Of a stretch of DNA of 64,000 nt, positions 17,750-25,772 are shown piece by piece. The stretch covers positions 1 to 64,000 of the forward strand of contig JAJZSL010000004.1 in the NCBI GenBank assembly GCA_021849805.1, in the 5' to 3' direction. Within the stretch, counting starts at the first letter, position 1, and every line of letters starts with the position of its first letter. The stretch comes from a bacterium. Lineage in GTDB: Bacteria; Verrucomicrobiota; Verrucomicrobiia; Chthoniobacterales; UBA6821. The notes under the pieces were generated by a model. The model ran no database searches and was not told the origin of the DNA. It was given only the letters and a program-made list of their open reading frames with translations. Both the position numbers and the translations under genes were made by a program.

Positions 17750-18643
17750 TCACCTCTGTTGCAGAAATATTTTCAAAAAGAGAGTTGTTGCTCCTTCTAG
17801 ATAGAGAACATCATGTTTGAAGGCTCCTATGTAGTGGCGAGCGATACTTTTTTTATCTCGAAAAAATCTCCAGCTAATCTCATAAGAACGAGGAAGTGGA
17901 CCTCCACGACCCCAAAGAGAAGCCATGAGCGCATAGAGAGTTTGTTCAAAAAACTGTGGATGATGGGCTTTTTTCTCAAAGGTTCTTAGAAAATCTTCTG
18001 CTCTATCAAAAGAGAGTGCTGCTTGAGGAACGAGCATTAATCCACTGTTAAAGCATGGCCAGAGTTCAAGCGGATATTCATGTAAGATTTCGTGGCGTGG
18101 AAGAGCATATTTTTCTTGTGTATCTTCGTTGTAGTAGAACTCTTCACTTCCTGAATCTGTCCAAGCAAGGATCTCATTTGGTTGTTGAAAAAAGAGAACG
18201 TCAGAATCTAGGAAAATAAAACGATTATTTGGTGCAAAGAGAGGAACATCAAAAAATTTTAAGAAGAGGTTATGGTTGGAACGATGTTTCCAACAGAGGG
18301 GATAATCGATGAGTGCCTCTCTCACCCTCACCTCTGCTTCACTCCTGGGGACAAAGCGAACTCCCGGTAAGACACTTTCGATACGATGGCGTGCTTGTGC
18401 GTCCACAGATCCATCATCATGGATAAAAAGATTCCATCGACGCTCTGTAAAAAACTCAAAACTGATGAGAGAAAGCAGCCCAGCATGCCATGTCCTTGAA
18501 GAGAGAAGCATATGAACAGAGAGATCTTCATGTTTCATTCTCTCCGGGCGCTTCCAGCTTGTTGTTATAAGCGTTCCAAGACTGTAACAACAATCACTCA
18601 GGAAGCGACGAGCAAAACTACGAAGTGGCTTTAGCATCAACAT
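17750..18643 (-). CDS. Glycosyltransferase, GT-A fold
   Basis: The ATG at 18643 is chosen because AGGAG sits six bases before it; an ATG at 18679 would overlap the upstream stop. A catalytic-type metal motif appears in RFIFLDSDVLFF, preceded by NLFIHDDGSVD and followed by FNSGLMLVPQAAL, the usual layout of GT-A enzymes that handle nucleotide sugars. The C-terminal part reads WRFFRDKKSIARHYIGAFKHDVLYLEGA. There is no signal peptide and no clear membrane helix; it is probably cytoplasmic at the membrane. The sugar and acceptor are unknown. Confidence 0.75.
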   Translation of the reverse strand: MLMLKPLRSFARRFLSDCCYSLGTLITTSWKRPERMKHEDLSVHMLLSSRTWHAGLLSLISFEFFTERRWNLFIHDDGSVDAQARHRIESVLPGVRFVPRSEAEVRVREALIDYPLCWKHRSNHNLFLKFFDVPLFAPNNRFIFLDSDVLFFQQPNEILAWTDSGSEEFYYNEDTQEKYALPRHEILHEYPLELWPCFNSGLMLVPQAALSFDRAEDFLRTFEKKAHHPQFFEQTLYALMASLWGRGGPLPRSYEISWRFFRDKKSIARHYIGAFKHDVLYLEGATTLFLKIFLQQR

Positions 18644-18659
18644 TCTTACTCCTATAGGT

Positions 18660-19100
18660 TCAAATAAACCATTGAACATTTTTCCATGGTCCTAGGGTTT
18701 CTCTTTTTGAACTGAGGCGTTCTTCAAGAGTACCTACATGGATTTCTAATTTATGACCATCTGGATCTAAAAAGTAGAATGATTCTCCTGGTGAGCTATT
18801 CTCTTTAAAAGAGCTCACTCCTGATTGAAGAAGACGAGTCACCATATCATTGAAAGCACTTTTACTAATACTAAAGGCAAGATGAGTGTAACAGTCATTT
18901 GGCTGACGCTTGGCGTCAACATTGAGACAAAACCAACAACCCGATCCAGAAAGCAGTGGATCTCTTTTGCCAATTAAAAAATAAGCTCCAGTATTCCATT
19001 TAACCAAGGGGAGAAAACCGAGTAAATCATGATAGAAGGAGAATGATTTCTCAAGATCTCTAACAGCAAGGGTGAGGTGATTGAGTCCTTGAATCATCAT
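18660..19100 (-). CDS. FosA-like vicinal oxygen chelate enzyme
   Basis: 146 residues with the full FosA pattern: GLNHLTLAV (H8, T10), GAY (Y40), W56 and C58, YTHLAF (H73), a K99-x3-S103-x3-S107-x-Y109 loop, LDPDGHKLEIHVG (E119) and R128. In FosA, H7, H64 and E110 bind manganese, the loop binds potassium, and the enzyme adds glutathione to fosfomycin. All these positions are kept, with an eight-residue insertion near residue 45. It sits inside a glycan cluster, adjoining the SGNH gene without a gap. It is either a real fosfomycin-modifying enzyme or a related VOC protein recruited to another substrate. Confidence 0.8.
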   Translation of the reverse strand: MMIQGLNHLTLAVRDLEKSFSFYHDLLGFLPLVKWNTGAYFLIGKRDPLLSGSGCWFCLNVDAKRQPNDCYTHLAFSISKSAFNDMVTRLLQSGVSSFKENSSPGESFYFLDPDGHKLEIHVGTLEERLSSKRETLGPWKNVQWFI

Positions 19101-20234
19101 TTATTCAGTGTTCAGCATTCTCCATTGTGTTGCCAGAATTTCTGACCAATGGGTGGCAATCTCCTCGGCTAACCACTCAGTAAACAAAATTGCTCCAGTG
19201 CCTGTGGGATGAACGCCATCGAACCAATTTTCTTGGTGTAAGAGCATGTTCATGAAATCAAGAGAGGGTGGCCCGAGAAATGTTGTTGTGAATGGATGGT
19301 GCTGTGCAAAGGCAAATTGATAAGCTCTTCTCTGCAACTCCAATGTTGGTAGGGCATAGAAGACAAGCGAGTGACAAAGTCCCCCTAACTCTTGGTAGAG
19401 TTCCTGGTAGTAGAGTTGCCAACCAGCAGAAGGAATAGTCATGCCGATCTTCTTAGGGGGAGAGAGAAGTGACCTTTTGAATTCTTCTTCTGTTTTTATA
19501 TAATCAAACGTTCTTTTTTTTCCACTCAAAGGAGAAAAAGGATTCATTTTTTTCTGATAGTTGAGAGGCTCTAATGAAGAAAAAATACCCACACAAAAAT
19601 AATTGAGAAATGCATGTTCCAGTAATCTCCATCGGAAAAAAGCATTTTCTTGAACTTTATTAACAGATGCCATTTTCCAAGCTAGAAAAGCATTCCAGGG
19701 ATGAAGCCACTGGATAGTACGTAGTGAGTAAGCCTCTTTTTTAAAAAGATAGAGCATGTCTTGATCATAGGAGTCAAAGACTTCACTCATTAAAATAGTA
19801 GGAGCTCTTGCAAGTTCCTCACGATGTTTTTTTCCTAACTCTTCGAGAAAAAGCTGGAGCATAAAAAGTCGCTCTAAATGATTGGCACCTGGAAGTGAAA
19901 ATTCAATGACAGTGGCTTCAATTCCTCTCTGGGCAAGCATCTGCTCAAGAGCTCTCCCATTGATTCCATACTCAGTAGCACTACTTCCTTCTAAAATGAG
20001 AAGGGGCTTTTTTTGCCATTCTCTAGCATGAAGAAGATATGCCACTTCATGACGTACACGTATCATCGTCTCTGCTTCTGGGTAAATCCAAGCCGTTGGT
20101 AAGAATAGCCGAAGAACTATGAAAAAAAATAATCCAACTCCCATGGTCAGAAGCAGCATTTTAAGGGAGAGCTTACTGCTAGGAATAATAAATTCCAAAG
20201 CTAGCGAGAGAGCAATAGGAAGGAAAATGAGCAT
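19101..20234 (-). CDS. SGNH-hydrolase-like partner of an MBOAT acyltransferase
   Basis: The N-terminus has two hydrophobic segments (MLIFLPIALSLALEFII and KMLLLTMGVGLFFFIVLRLF). The rest resembles AlgJ/AlgX/DltD-type proteins: block I LLILEGSSATEYGING with the nucleophile serine, and a C-terminal WFDGVHPTGTGAILF with the Asp/His pair. Such proteins transfer or remove acyl groups on exported sugars and are encoded beside MBOAT proteins, as here (six bases downstream of the MBOAT gene). The likely role is O-acylation of a cell-surface glycan. Confidence 0.7.
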   Translation of the reverse strand: MLIFLPIALSLALEFIIPSSKLSLKMLLLTMGVGLFFFIVLRLFLPTAWIYPEAETMIRVRHEVAYLLHAREWQKKPLLILEGSSATEYGINGRALEQMLAQRGIEATVIEFSLPGANHLERLFMLQLFLEELGKKHREELARAPTILMSEVFDSYDQDMLYLFKKEAYSLRTIQWLHPWNAFLAWKMASVNKVQENAFFRWRLLEHAFLNYFCVGIFSSLEPLNYQKKMNPFSPLSGKKRTFDYIKTEEEFKRSLLSPPKKIGMTIPSAGWQLYYQELYQELGGLCHSLVFYALPTLELQRRAYQFAFAQHHPFTTTFLGPPSLDFMNMLLHQENWFDGVHPTGTGAILFTEWLAEEIATHWSEILATQWRMLNTE

Positions 20235-20240
20235 TTATTT

Positions 20241-21689
20241 CTAAAATTGAAAATAAATAAAATTCACTGCTGCTGTATGCATAAAAAGTAATCCACCAAG
20301 AAGTGCCAGTGTAATGGCTAGGCACAAACCGAGTGAAGAGTTCCACTGGAAAGACTTTTTGAGTTGATCATTTCCATTAATAGCTGTGTCAAACAAAAGT
20401 GGTGCTATGACAAGTAGCCATGGAAATGGCGGAATGTTCAATATCGGAAGAGAATGATGTAGGCACCTGCTCATGAAGTCAGACAAACAAAGGTACCATG
20501 TGTGGAAAATATAAAATGTATCGCTCCATCTAGCAGCACGAAAAGGAATCCAGCAGAGAAAAACAACCCCTTGAGTCAAAAGCCATGCTCCTACTGTGTA
20601 AAAAAGATTTTTCTCAAGGATTTTCTCCTCCTTGTAGTTGCTCAATGTCCGCCAGGCATGATTAAGGCAAAGAGCCACTCCATGTAGACCACCCCAGAGT
20701 AGAAAATTCCAACTAGCCCCATGCCAGAGTCCTCCAAGAAACATGGTTATGATGATGTTGGTATAGTTTCGAGGAAGAGAGCAGCGATTTCCCCCCAGAG
20801 GAATATAGAGATAGTCGCGTAACCACATAGAGAGAGAAATGTGCCAGCGGTGCCAAAAATCAATCAGAGAGGTTGCACGATAAGGAAAATGAAAGTTTTC
20901 TGGCAGCGTGTACCCGAGTAACTGGGCCACTCCGATGGCCATCAAAGAATAGCCAGCAAAATCAAAATAAATCTGTCCATAAAATCCCAAGCATCCTCCA
21001 AAAATTCTCCAGACTGATTGCTCCTGGAGATGGTCAAAAATAGGATTGATTACTGCAGCTAGATGATCTGCAAATACTGCTTTGTAGAGAAATCCCAAGG
21101 CAAACTTCCGACACCCTTCGATGAAAAAAGGAGCATCAAAGAGACGCTTCTCGTGTAGCTGTGGAAGAAAAGTAGGAGCATGAATAATAGGCCCTGCAAC
21201 AAGATGTGGAAAAAAAGAGAGGTAAACGCCTAGTCGGATCAATGATTCTTCTGCTACCAATTTTTGACGATAAACGGTCACTACATAACTAATTGCTTGA
21301 AAAATATAGAAACTAATTCCAGCTGGGAGAATGATTTTAAAAGTTGTCCAGCCCAGAGTGCCTCCCATTTTTTTAAAGGCAAGGTGGATCGACTCTAAAA
21401 AAAAGTTGGTGTACTTAAAATATCCCAAGATTCCTAATAGCAGTGTGCAAGCTCCCATCATGATGGGCTTTTGAAAGCGAGAGGGAACTTGCTCTAGGAA
21501 TCTTCCTGCACCATAGGCAATCAAAATCACGATGAAGAGAAGTGCTGTGAACTTCCAATTCCACCAGCCATAAAAAAAGAAATTGGCAACAAATAAAAAA
21601 GGATGACGCCAGCGATCTGAGGGAAGAATCCAATAAACTCCCAAAACGACTAATAAAAAAAAGAGGAAAGGAAGTGTTGTAAAAATCAC
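20241..21689 (-). CDS. MBOAT-family O-acyltransferase (AlgI/DltB type)
   Basis: 482 residues starting at GTG 21689, with many membrane helices. The AlgI-type signature is present: FFPHLVAGPIIH, QIYFDFAGYSLMAIG, NFHFPYRATSLIDFWHRWHISLSMWLRDYLYIPLGG-like text, and the catalytic histidine in LGGLWHGASWNF. The family opening FLFFLLVVLGVYWILP and NFFFYGWWNWKF also fits. It would move acyl groups across the inner membrane for transfer to a glycan by the SGNH partner. It is first in the minus-strand cluster; the HTH element inserts about 90 bases upstream and may separate it from its original promoter. Confidence 0.92.
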   Translation of the reverse strand: MIFTTLPFLFFLLVVLGVYWILPSDRWRHPFLFVANFFFYGWWNWKFTALLFIVILIAYGAGRFLEQVPSRFQKPIMMGACTLLLGILGYFKYTNFFLESIHLAFKKMGGTLGWTTFKIILPAGISFYIFQAISYVVTVYRQKLVAEESLIRLGVYLSFFPHLVAGPIIHAPTFLPQLHEKRLFDAPFFIEGCRKFALGFLYKAVFADHLAAVINPIFDHLQEQSVWRIFGGCLGFYGQIYFDFAGYSLMAIGVAQLLGYTLPENFHFPYRATSLIDFWHRWHISLSMWLRDYLYIPLGGNRCSLPRNYTNIIITMFLGGLWHGASWNFLLWGGLHGVALCLNHAWRTLSNYKEEKILEKNLFYTVGAWLLTQGVVFLCWIPFRAARWSDTFYIFHTWYLCLSDFMSRCLHHSLPILNIPPFPWLLVIAPLLFDTAINGNDQLKKSFQWNSSLGLCLAITLALLGGLLFMHTAAVNFIYFQF

Positions 21690-21840
21690 AGGATGAAAAG
21701 AGAGAGAAGATTAAGGATAAAGCGTCATGATCATCAAGGCTAGCTTCCATCGTGGAGCCTGATGGTATCAGTCTATTAACCCGGATATTTACTATTAGGG
21801 CATGTGACCGGTAGCTCTTAAGAAAGAGCGAAAAAGTGAA

Positions 21841-21896
21841 GGTGTTTGTTAAGTGCTTGCCAGTTAATCTGGCAAGTGAACCACACAACAAACACC
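21841..21896 (+). promoter_or_regulatory. Structured leader directly before the first HTH gene
   Basis: An outer 10-bp stem (GGTGTTTGTT / AACAAACACC) encloses an inner perfect 8-bp stem (CTTGCCAG, loop TTAAT, CTGGCAAG). The outer stem ends at the base before the ATG at 21897, and no Shine-Dalgarno sequence is visible. In RNA it would hold the start region; in DNA it is a dyad site that the encoded HTH proteins might bind. Confidence 0.6.
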
Positions 21897-22760
21897 ATGA
21901 AAACAAGTACCAGTGAACACAAAGAAGCACAACAAGAACGTTTAAATAGTCGCACTCAAGATCAGCAGATGCTCAATGAGGTGGTAAAAGGAACAGCAAT
22001 GAGCGCCTGGGAAGCATCATCTGTTATTGAAGTTATCCACGAAGTCTATTTTAGAGAACCTGGCAGTGGTTTACTTCGGAGCGGACAAATACGGTACAAC
22101 TGCACACGTAGCGATCAGGGGGCAGGAAAGTCGATCAAAGAGTGTCAGCTGGTTTCCTGCGCTTTGACGCTGATAGAAAAAGAAGACCAGCATATTTCCG
22201 GAGGAGCTGAAGGTATGCGACGGCATCGCATCATGCGACTATGCGAGGAAGCAGGAGAGCAGAAGGGTCTTTTAACTCAGGAAGACTTATCAGCATTGTT
22301 GAGCTGCGATGTTCGCACGATACGACGTGACATTAAACACCTTAAAGAAAAGTGTGAAATTATGGTACCAACACGAGGGCATCAAAAAGATATTGGGCCA
22401 ACAGTAACGCACAAGGGAGTTGCCATCAGGCATTGGCTCGAAGGAAAGGAACCGCAGGAAGTCGCAAGAGCGATCAATCATAGTCTCAAGGCAGTAGAGC
22501 GTTACCTTGGACATTTTTCTCGAGTCGTTTTTTTAACAGGACAAGGATTTGGAAAACTCCAAACGGCCTTCACCATTGGTATATCGATGGCCACAGTCAA
22601 CACCTATATGGAGCTCTATGAACATCATCGACACAGCCCTGGATTTCGACATCGTCTTGCTGAGCTCAAAGCCATAGGAGAATCGCACTTTCAAGGTGGC
22701 GATCAAAAAAAGGGGGTACTTTTGCAACCCGCAGAGTCGAACAACTTCAAAGGAAACTAG
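21897..22760 (+). CDS. HTH protein, DUF1670-like (first of tandem pair)
   Basis: The ATG at 21897 follows the stem-loop leader; the longer TTG frame would start inside it. The 287 residues are basic and have no signal peptide. Three helix-turn-helix-like segments are visible: LTQEDLSALLSCDVRTIRRDIKHL, QEVARAINHSLKAVERYL and LQTAFTIGISMATVNTYMELY. Between the first two lies the shared block TRGHQKDIGPTVTHKGVAI. The pattern matches what I remember of DUF1670 proteins, whose function is not established. It shares this plan with the next gene, eight bases downstream, so the two probably arose by duplication and may work as a heteromer on DNA. Confidence 0.7.
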   Translation: MKTSTSEHKEAQQERLNSRTQDQQMLNEVVKGTAMSAWEASSVIEVIHEVYFREPGSGLLRSGQIRYNCTRSDQGAGKSIKECQLVSCALTLIEKEDQHISGGAEGMRRHRIMRLCEEAGEQKGLLTQEDLSALLSCDVRTIRRDIKHLKEKCEIMVPTRGHQKDIGPTVTHKGVAIRHWLEGKEPQEVARAINHSLKAVERYLGHFSRVVFLTGQGFGKLQTAFTIGISMATVNTYMELYEHHRHSPGFRHRLAELKAIGESHFQGGDQKKGVLLQPAESNNFKGN

Positions 22761-22768
22761 ACGAAGCG

Positions 22769-23611
22769 ATGAAAAACAATCTTAATCAAAACGCAAAGAC
22801 ATTTACGCCTCAGCTCTACAAGAGCTTCCATGGAGCTTTGGAAGCCTTCTTCACTGAAGAATGCCCTCAAATAGGAGGGCTGCGAACACGTCAAGTTTTA
22901 GTCCATTCCATCTGTTCAATGATCGATGCTTTTTTTCCTGCTACAAATAATCTACGTAGTGGGCAGACGATCTGGAGTGCTGTTCATAAAAATGAACAGA
23001 GCTCATATGGAAAAACAATCAACAAAAGCAAGCTAACGCCTATTATCCTTGATCTCCTACCAGCAGAAGAAATAAAAGCTCGGAGTCAAGGAGCTCGCTT
23101 GCGTGATATTAAACCGCAAGCAGCAGCCCGTCTCTTCCAACAGGCCTACGATCAGGATGGAGTTCTTACTAATGCAGAAGTTGCATTGCTTCTAAAAATC
23201 TCTCCTTCCACGGTAAGCAAGTATGTTGCAGGTTGGGAAAAAGAGCATGCTTCATTACTGCCTCGTCGTGGAACCATTCATGATATGGGCCCAACCCTTA
23301 CTCACAAAAAAGAAATCTTACAGAAACTCGTCTTTGATGGTAAGAGTGTTGAAACTGTTTGCAGAGAAACTCAGCATAGCCCAGAGGCAGTGCTTCGCTA
23401 CTCAACTAACTTCAAGCAAGTGCTCATGTGTAGAAAGAAAGGTCTTTCCAATACTCAGATTGCTTTTGCTACAAAACTCAGCCTTCGCCTCATTGAAGAA
23501 TATCAAAACCTCATCGATCAATACGCCAAACAACATCCCTCTTGGGAATGTAATGGCGAGCCTTGGCTCGATAGCTTTATTAACCAACTCGAAAAAAACT
23601 CCAAACTTTAA
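22769..23611 (+). CDS. HTH protein, DUF1670-like (second of tandem pair)
   Basis: 280 residues, a diverged paralogue of the gene before it. Corresponding parts are LTNAEVALLLKISPSTVSKYVAGW (first HTH), PRRGTIHDMGPTLTHKKEI (shared block), VETVCRETQHSPEAVLRYS (second HTH) and NTQIAFATKLSLRLIEEYQNLI (third HTH). The N-terminal 90 residues differ from the partner and include RTRQVLVHSICSMIDAFFP and SGQTIWSAVHKNE. No nuclease or recombinase motif was found. A DNA-binding role (regulator or element-encoded replication/transposition factor) is inferred from the HTHs and the inverted-repeat setting only. Confidence 0.7.
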   Translation: MKNNLNQNAKTFTPQLYKSFHGALEAFFTEECPQIGGLRTRQVLVHSICSMIDAFFPATNNLRSGQTIWSAVHKNEQSSYGKTINKSKLTPIILDLLPAEEIKARSQGARLRDIKPQAAARLFQQAYDQDGVLTNAEVALLLKISPSTVSKYVAGWEKEHASLLPRRGTIHDMGPTLTHKKEILQKLVFDGKSVETVCRETQHSPEAVLRYSTNFKQVLMCRKKGLSNTQIAFATKLSLRLIEEYQNLIDQYAKQHPSWECNGEPWLDSFINQLEKNSKL

Positions 23612-23644
23612 CTAATCCCATATCTTAACAGGACACCTGCCCTT

Positions 23645-23817
23645 ATTTCATGACTCTCATTCTGCAGCTTGTCCAAAGCCGATGAATACTACTTTGTTGT
23701 TGAATTTTGATCAGAGCAGTATGTACTCATACAGCCCTGATCAAAATCCTGCCTCCGCCTTGTCTCATCAGCTTTTTCCTGCGCTTCGCTGTGAGAGTCA
23801 TGAAATATCCGGGTTAA
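23645..23817. repeat. Nested palindromes at the right end of the element
   Basis: ATTTCATGACTCTCA (23645-23659) is repeated inverted at 23792-23806, abutting the 15-bp terminal repeat at 23803-23817. Between them, 23705-23746 forms a hairpin with 17 of 19 pairs (TTTTGATCAG...CTGATCAAAA) and a four-base loop. There is no convincing gene in this stretch. Confidence 0.7.
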
Positions 23818-23979
23818 ACCGAAAAAGGCACATGTATCAGCTTCCTCTTTTTCCCCTAGGACTGCGTTCTCAAATCTTGCATTATCGCTAGATAGCACTT
23901 CGATTTTCAGCCTTGCTCTAAGAAAAAAATTCTCTGCACCTCATGTGTTTTTCCAGTTTAATACGCTATGGAGAGCACT
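23818..23979. other. Short intergenic stretch with repeat remnants
   Basis: There is no gene. ATCGCTAGATAGCACTTCG resembles text near 3616, and AGTTTAATACGCTAT resembles the left flank of MITE copy 2 (near 38308). Confidence 0.35.
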
Positions 23980-24885
23980 CTACTTTTTTGTTAAAAATTT
24001 TCTCAACAGTCCAAGTGTAGAAGGCCTGAGCAGAAGAAGTGGTGATTTTAAAAAAACCTTTTGAAGATAGAACCAAGCTGCAGCACGGTCTCTCTCAATA
24101 AGGGCATAGGCTTGTACTAGAAAATGGGAAGCTAATGCATGTAAACGCTCTCGAGTGAGTACTGATTTTTTCTCTTCTAGCAGCTCGTAGAATGGAGAGA
24201 AAATTTTTTCTCGTTCTAGTAACACGTGATACCAAGACTTCATGGTTTTAGAATCAAGCTGGCGATGCTGAATAGCTAGCTCTTCGGGAACATAGTAAAA
24301 TTCATATTCTGAAGACAAGCGCCACCAATACTCATAATCCATAGCGTAGTGGAGATCTTCTTTCATAAATCCAACTTTTCCGAATACAGCACGTCGAAAG
24401 AAAATAGCTGGTTGATGTAGCTGAACACGACGACTCCACCAGCGAATCAAGTCATAGCGACATTGGAAACAACTTTTCAATTGAATGGGATCTTCTCCCT
24501 GATAGGAAACTTGAGATACATTTCCAAAAATGACGCTTCTTCTTGGTTCTTCAAAAGCTTCTCGGACTTTGGTGAGTGTCTCTGGAAGATAGGCATCATC
24601 ACTATTGAGCCAACAAATAATCTCTCCTTCAGCCATCCGAAAGCCTTTATTGAGAGCCTCCGACTGCCCATGATCTGGTTGGATAAGAAGTTTTACTCTT
24701 GGGTCGTGAGCATATTCTCTGAGAATTCCTTGGGTTTCATCGGTAGAACAATTATCAATAATGATATGCTCATAAGATTGATCTCTCTGAGATTTAACAG
24801 AATCAAGGCAAGTAGCGATATATTTACCTTGATTGAAGGAGGGAGTAATGATGCTAAAGAAAGGTTTCAACATATGGAGCATCAT
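23980..24885 (-). CDS. Family 2 glycosyltransferase
   Basis: GT-A fold: FFSIITPSFNQGKYIATCLDSV opens the nucleotide-binding region, EHIIIDNCSTDETQGIL follows, and the metal motif is in CWLNSDDAYLPE. GHGQSEALNKGF-like text (DHGQSEALNKGF) and FFRRAVFGKVGFMKEDLHYAMDYEYWWRL are typical of polysaccharide GT2 enzymes. The C-terminal 90 residues are helical and basic. It is last in a four-gene operon; its ATG overlaps the upstream stop (ATGA). It probably adds a sugar to LPS core, O-antigen or a surface glycan. Confidence 0.88.
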   Translation of the reverse strand: MMLHMLKPFFSIITPSFNQGKYIATCLDSVKSQRDQSYEHIIIDNCSTDETQGILREYAHDPRVKLLIQPDHGQSEALNKGFRMAEGEIICWLNSDDAYLPETLTKVREAFEEPRRSVIFGNVSQVSYQGEDPIQLKSCFQCRYDLIRWWSRRVQLHQPAIFFRRAVFGKVGFMKEDLHYAMDYEYWWRLSSEYEFYYVPEELAIQHRQLDSKTMKSWYHVLLEREKIFSPFYELLEEKKSVLTRERLHALASHFLVQAYALIERDRAAAWFYLQKVFLKSPLLLLRPSTLGLLRKFLTKK

Positions 24886-25772
24886 TCAATCCACTGTGGG
24901 GTTTTCCTTGGAAATACAAACGAAAGCACTGATGCTTTCCAATGGAAAAGACCATGTCGCTTCGCTTCAACTAAAAGTGGCTTCAAAATATCATAGCGTC
25001 GGTGCCAGAGGGCTTCATTAAGAGCTGACTTTACGATGGCTCGATCTGTAGGTATCCATTCGGTGCAAATTTCTCGCTCACCAGCCCATTCTTTCAAAGT
25101 ACGCTGCGCTATTTGAGCGCGATAAATGCGCTTACTTGCTTGAGATCCATGAGATCCAGAAAACCATTTTTTATCGAGGACGACCGTGTCAGAAAAGGCC
25201 ACAGGGGCACTCAGAGCACACTTGATCCAGTAGTCGCGATCTTCCATCGGTTCATAACCAGTAACAAAGCCTCCAACGGCAGCATGGAGCTCTGCTCGTA
25301 CAATTGCAGAACCAGGAGTAATAATGGCATTACGCCAAAAAATGCGTTTTGCTCCTTCTGGAGGAATTCCTGCAGCATAATCAAACCCACTGAGGCGTGG
25401 TTTTCGTGGTGGTTCTTGGCGCTCAATGACCATTCCATAAACGACACCCACTTCTTGCTTCAGGGCTTCTTCAAGCAATATGGTAGTGGCATGTGGTAGT
25501 AGAAGATCATCAGCATCGAGAAAAAGTAACCATGTTCCCTTGGCCTCTAAAGCCCCATAATTCCTAGCACGGGCAACACCTCCATTTTCTAAATGAAAAT
25601 AACGAATTTCTTTTTTGAAGGTATTAGCAATGGCTGCTGTTTCATCTGAACTGCCATCATTGACAACGATGATTTCGAGAGGTTTTTTAATTTGATGAAG
25701 GCACGATTGGATCGCTGCTCCTAGTGTTGCTACGGCATTATAAGCAGGAATAATAATACTAATGGAGCTCAT
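24882..25772 (-). CDS. Family 2 glycosyltransferase
   Basis: The start is set at 25772 (MSSISIIIPAYN), where ATGA overlaps the stop of the upstream gene; the longest frame adds 22 residues with no family match. GT-A motifs: IIIPAYNAVATLGAAIQSC, LEIIVVNDGSSDETA, NGGVARARNYGA, and the metal site LLFLDADDLLLP. The later GYEPMEDRDYWIKCAL matches the catalytic-base region of GT2 enzymes. The specific sugar is unknown. Confidence 0.9.
   Translation of the reverse strand: MSSISIIIPAYNAVATLGAAIQSCLHQIKKPLEIIVVNDGSSDETAAIANTFKKEIRYFHLENGGVARARNYGALEAKGTWLLFLDADDLLLPHATTILLEEALKQEVGVVYGMVIERQEPPRKPRLSGFDYAAGIPPEGAKRIFWRNAIITPGSAIVRAELHAAVGGFVTGYEPMEDRDYWIKCALSAPVAFSDTVVLDKKWFSGSHGSQASKRIYRAQIAQRTLKEWAGEREICTEWIPTDRAIVKSALNEALWHRRYDILKPLLVEAKRHGLFHWKASVLSFVFPRKTPQWIE

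Larger units (their letters stand above)
21776..23817 (+). mobile_element. Two-gene element bounded by 15-bp inverted repeats
   Basis: A perfect 15-bp inverted repeat (TTAACCCGGATATTT at 21776-21790, complement at 23803-23817) encloses two plus-strand HTH-protein genes inside an otherwise minus-strand glycan region. The left end carries a two-tier stem-loop leader and the right end nested palindromes. No transposase, integrase or recombinase of a known family is recognised, and no target duplication is evident. It is interpreted as a mobile or formerly mobile unit; this is inference from layout. Confidence 0.6.

Noticed and set aside
21776-23817. Ordinary IS element
   Set aside because: No DDE, HUH or serine/tyrosine recombinase motif was found in either protein and no target duplication is visible, so it is described only as an element-like unit.
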